A stretch of 5,767 bases of DNA from UBA6264 sp964531505. Lineage in GTDB: Bacteria; Patescibacteriota; Patescibacteriia; UBA2591; UBA6264. The stretch spans positions 1 to 5,767 of the forward strand of contig CAZHDT010000029.1 in assembly GCA_964531505.1 (NCBI GenBank). The letters run 5' to 3'. The number at the start of each line of letters is the position of its first letter. The stretch's first letter is position 1. Made by a program: the position numbers and the translations under genes. The notes under the pieces are model-generated. The model was given only the letters and a program-made list of their open reading frames with translations, was not told the origin of the DNA and made no database searches. Shown in pieces: positions 5,658 through 5,767 of this stretch.

Positions 5658-5767
5658 ATGAACAAAACAAATAAAATTATTGTTGGGATAATTATAGTCG
5701 TTATTATTATCGCCGGAGTTTGGTATAGAATAGAAAAAAACTCAATAGAAGAAGAAGTAATTAAAAT
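5658..5767 (+). CDS. Second ABC transporter substrate-binding protein, N-terminal fragment cut by the window edge
   Basis: Thirty-six codons of a gene that continues past the window. It encodes MNKTNKII, a hydrophobic stretch (VGIIIVVIIIAGVWY, about 9-23), a short charged linker rich in Glu, and EEEVIK at the end. Position by position this mirrors the first binding protein of the locus: MNK start, Ile-rich anchor, WY after the anchor, and EVIK leading into the first beta strand. It is therefore very probably a paralogous Peripla_BP_6 protein with a membrane anchor and no lipobox cysteine in the visible part. The start is firm because an in-frame TAA lies at 5652-5654, two codons upstream. No Shine-Dalgarno sequence is visible. 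Whether it binds the same ligand as its neighbour cannot be seen. Confidence 0.75.
   Translation, partial: MNKTNKIIVGIIIVVIIIAGVWYRIEKNSIEEEVIK

Noticed and set aside
1..5767. UGA-recoding lineage (Gracilibacteria/Absconditabacteria-type code)
   Set aside because: No gene needs an in-frame TGA to be read through, and all frames close with TAA under the standard bacterial code.

Overview
This is an AT-rich window, most likely from a small-genome bacterium, with Patescibacteria/CPR (Parcubacteria-like) as the best guess. The reasons are the strong A/T bias, the absence of Shine-Dalgarno-like purine boxes before the visible start codons, TAA at every visible stop, and similarity from memory of several products to proteins seen in such genomes. 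No in-frame TGA is needed to read any gene, so nothing points to recoding of UGA. This placement is inference. The run of exactly 100 N (1129-1228) shows that the sequence is a draft scaffold.

Left part (1-1128): the 3' part of a tRNA-Ser(CGA) with encoded CCA and a long variable arm, a small inverted repeat, a 90-aa ORF that looks like a C-terminally truncated protein, then a 216-aa member of the uracil-DNA-glycosylase superfamily. Three bases after that gene, a new reading frame opens with MKLLLTSTG, a typical peptidase E (family S51) N-terminus, and runs into the gap.

Middle (1245-3365): a 706-aa PEP-synthase-related phosphotransferase. It has an N-terminal ATP-grasp (PPDK_N) domain, an unrecognised, largely helical-looking central region and a C-terminal phosphohistidine swivel domain. 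The C-terminal pyruvate/PEP barrel is missing. This order resembles rifampicin phosphotransferase rather than true PEP synthase.

Right part (3486-5767): a branched-chain (or related) amino-acid ABC importer locus. It encodes a membrane-anchored LivJ/LivK-type binding protein, a LivH-type permease split by a one-base shift at a run of seven A, and the beginning of a second binding protein paralogous to the first. LivM, LivG and LivF would be expected downstream but lie outside the window. Such an importer would let an amino-acid auxotroph scavenge leucine, isoleucine and valine or similar ligands.

There is no CRISPR array, insertion sequence or obvious phage gene. The most notable points are the RPH-like architecture of the phosphotransferase, the frameshift in livH, the binding protein-permease-binding protein order, and the hidden peptidase E start beside the gap.
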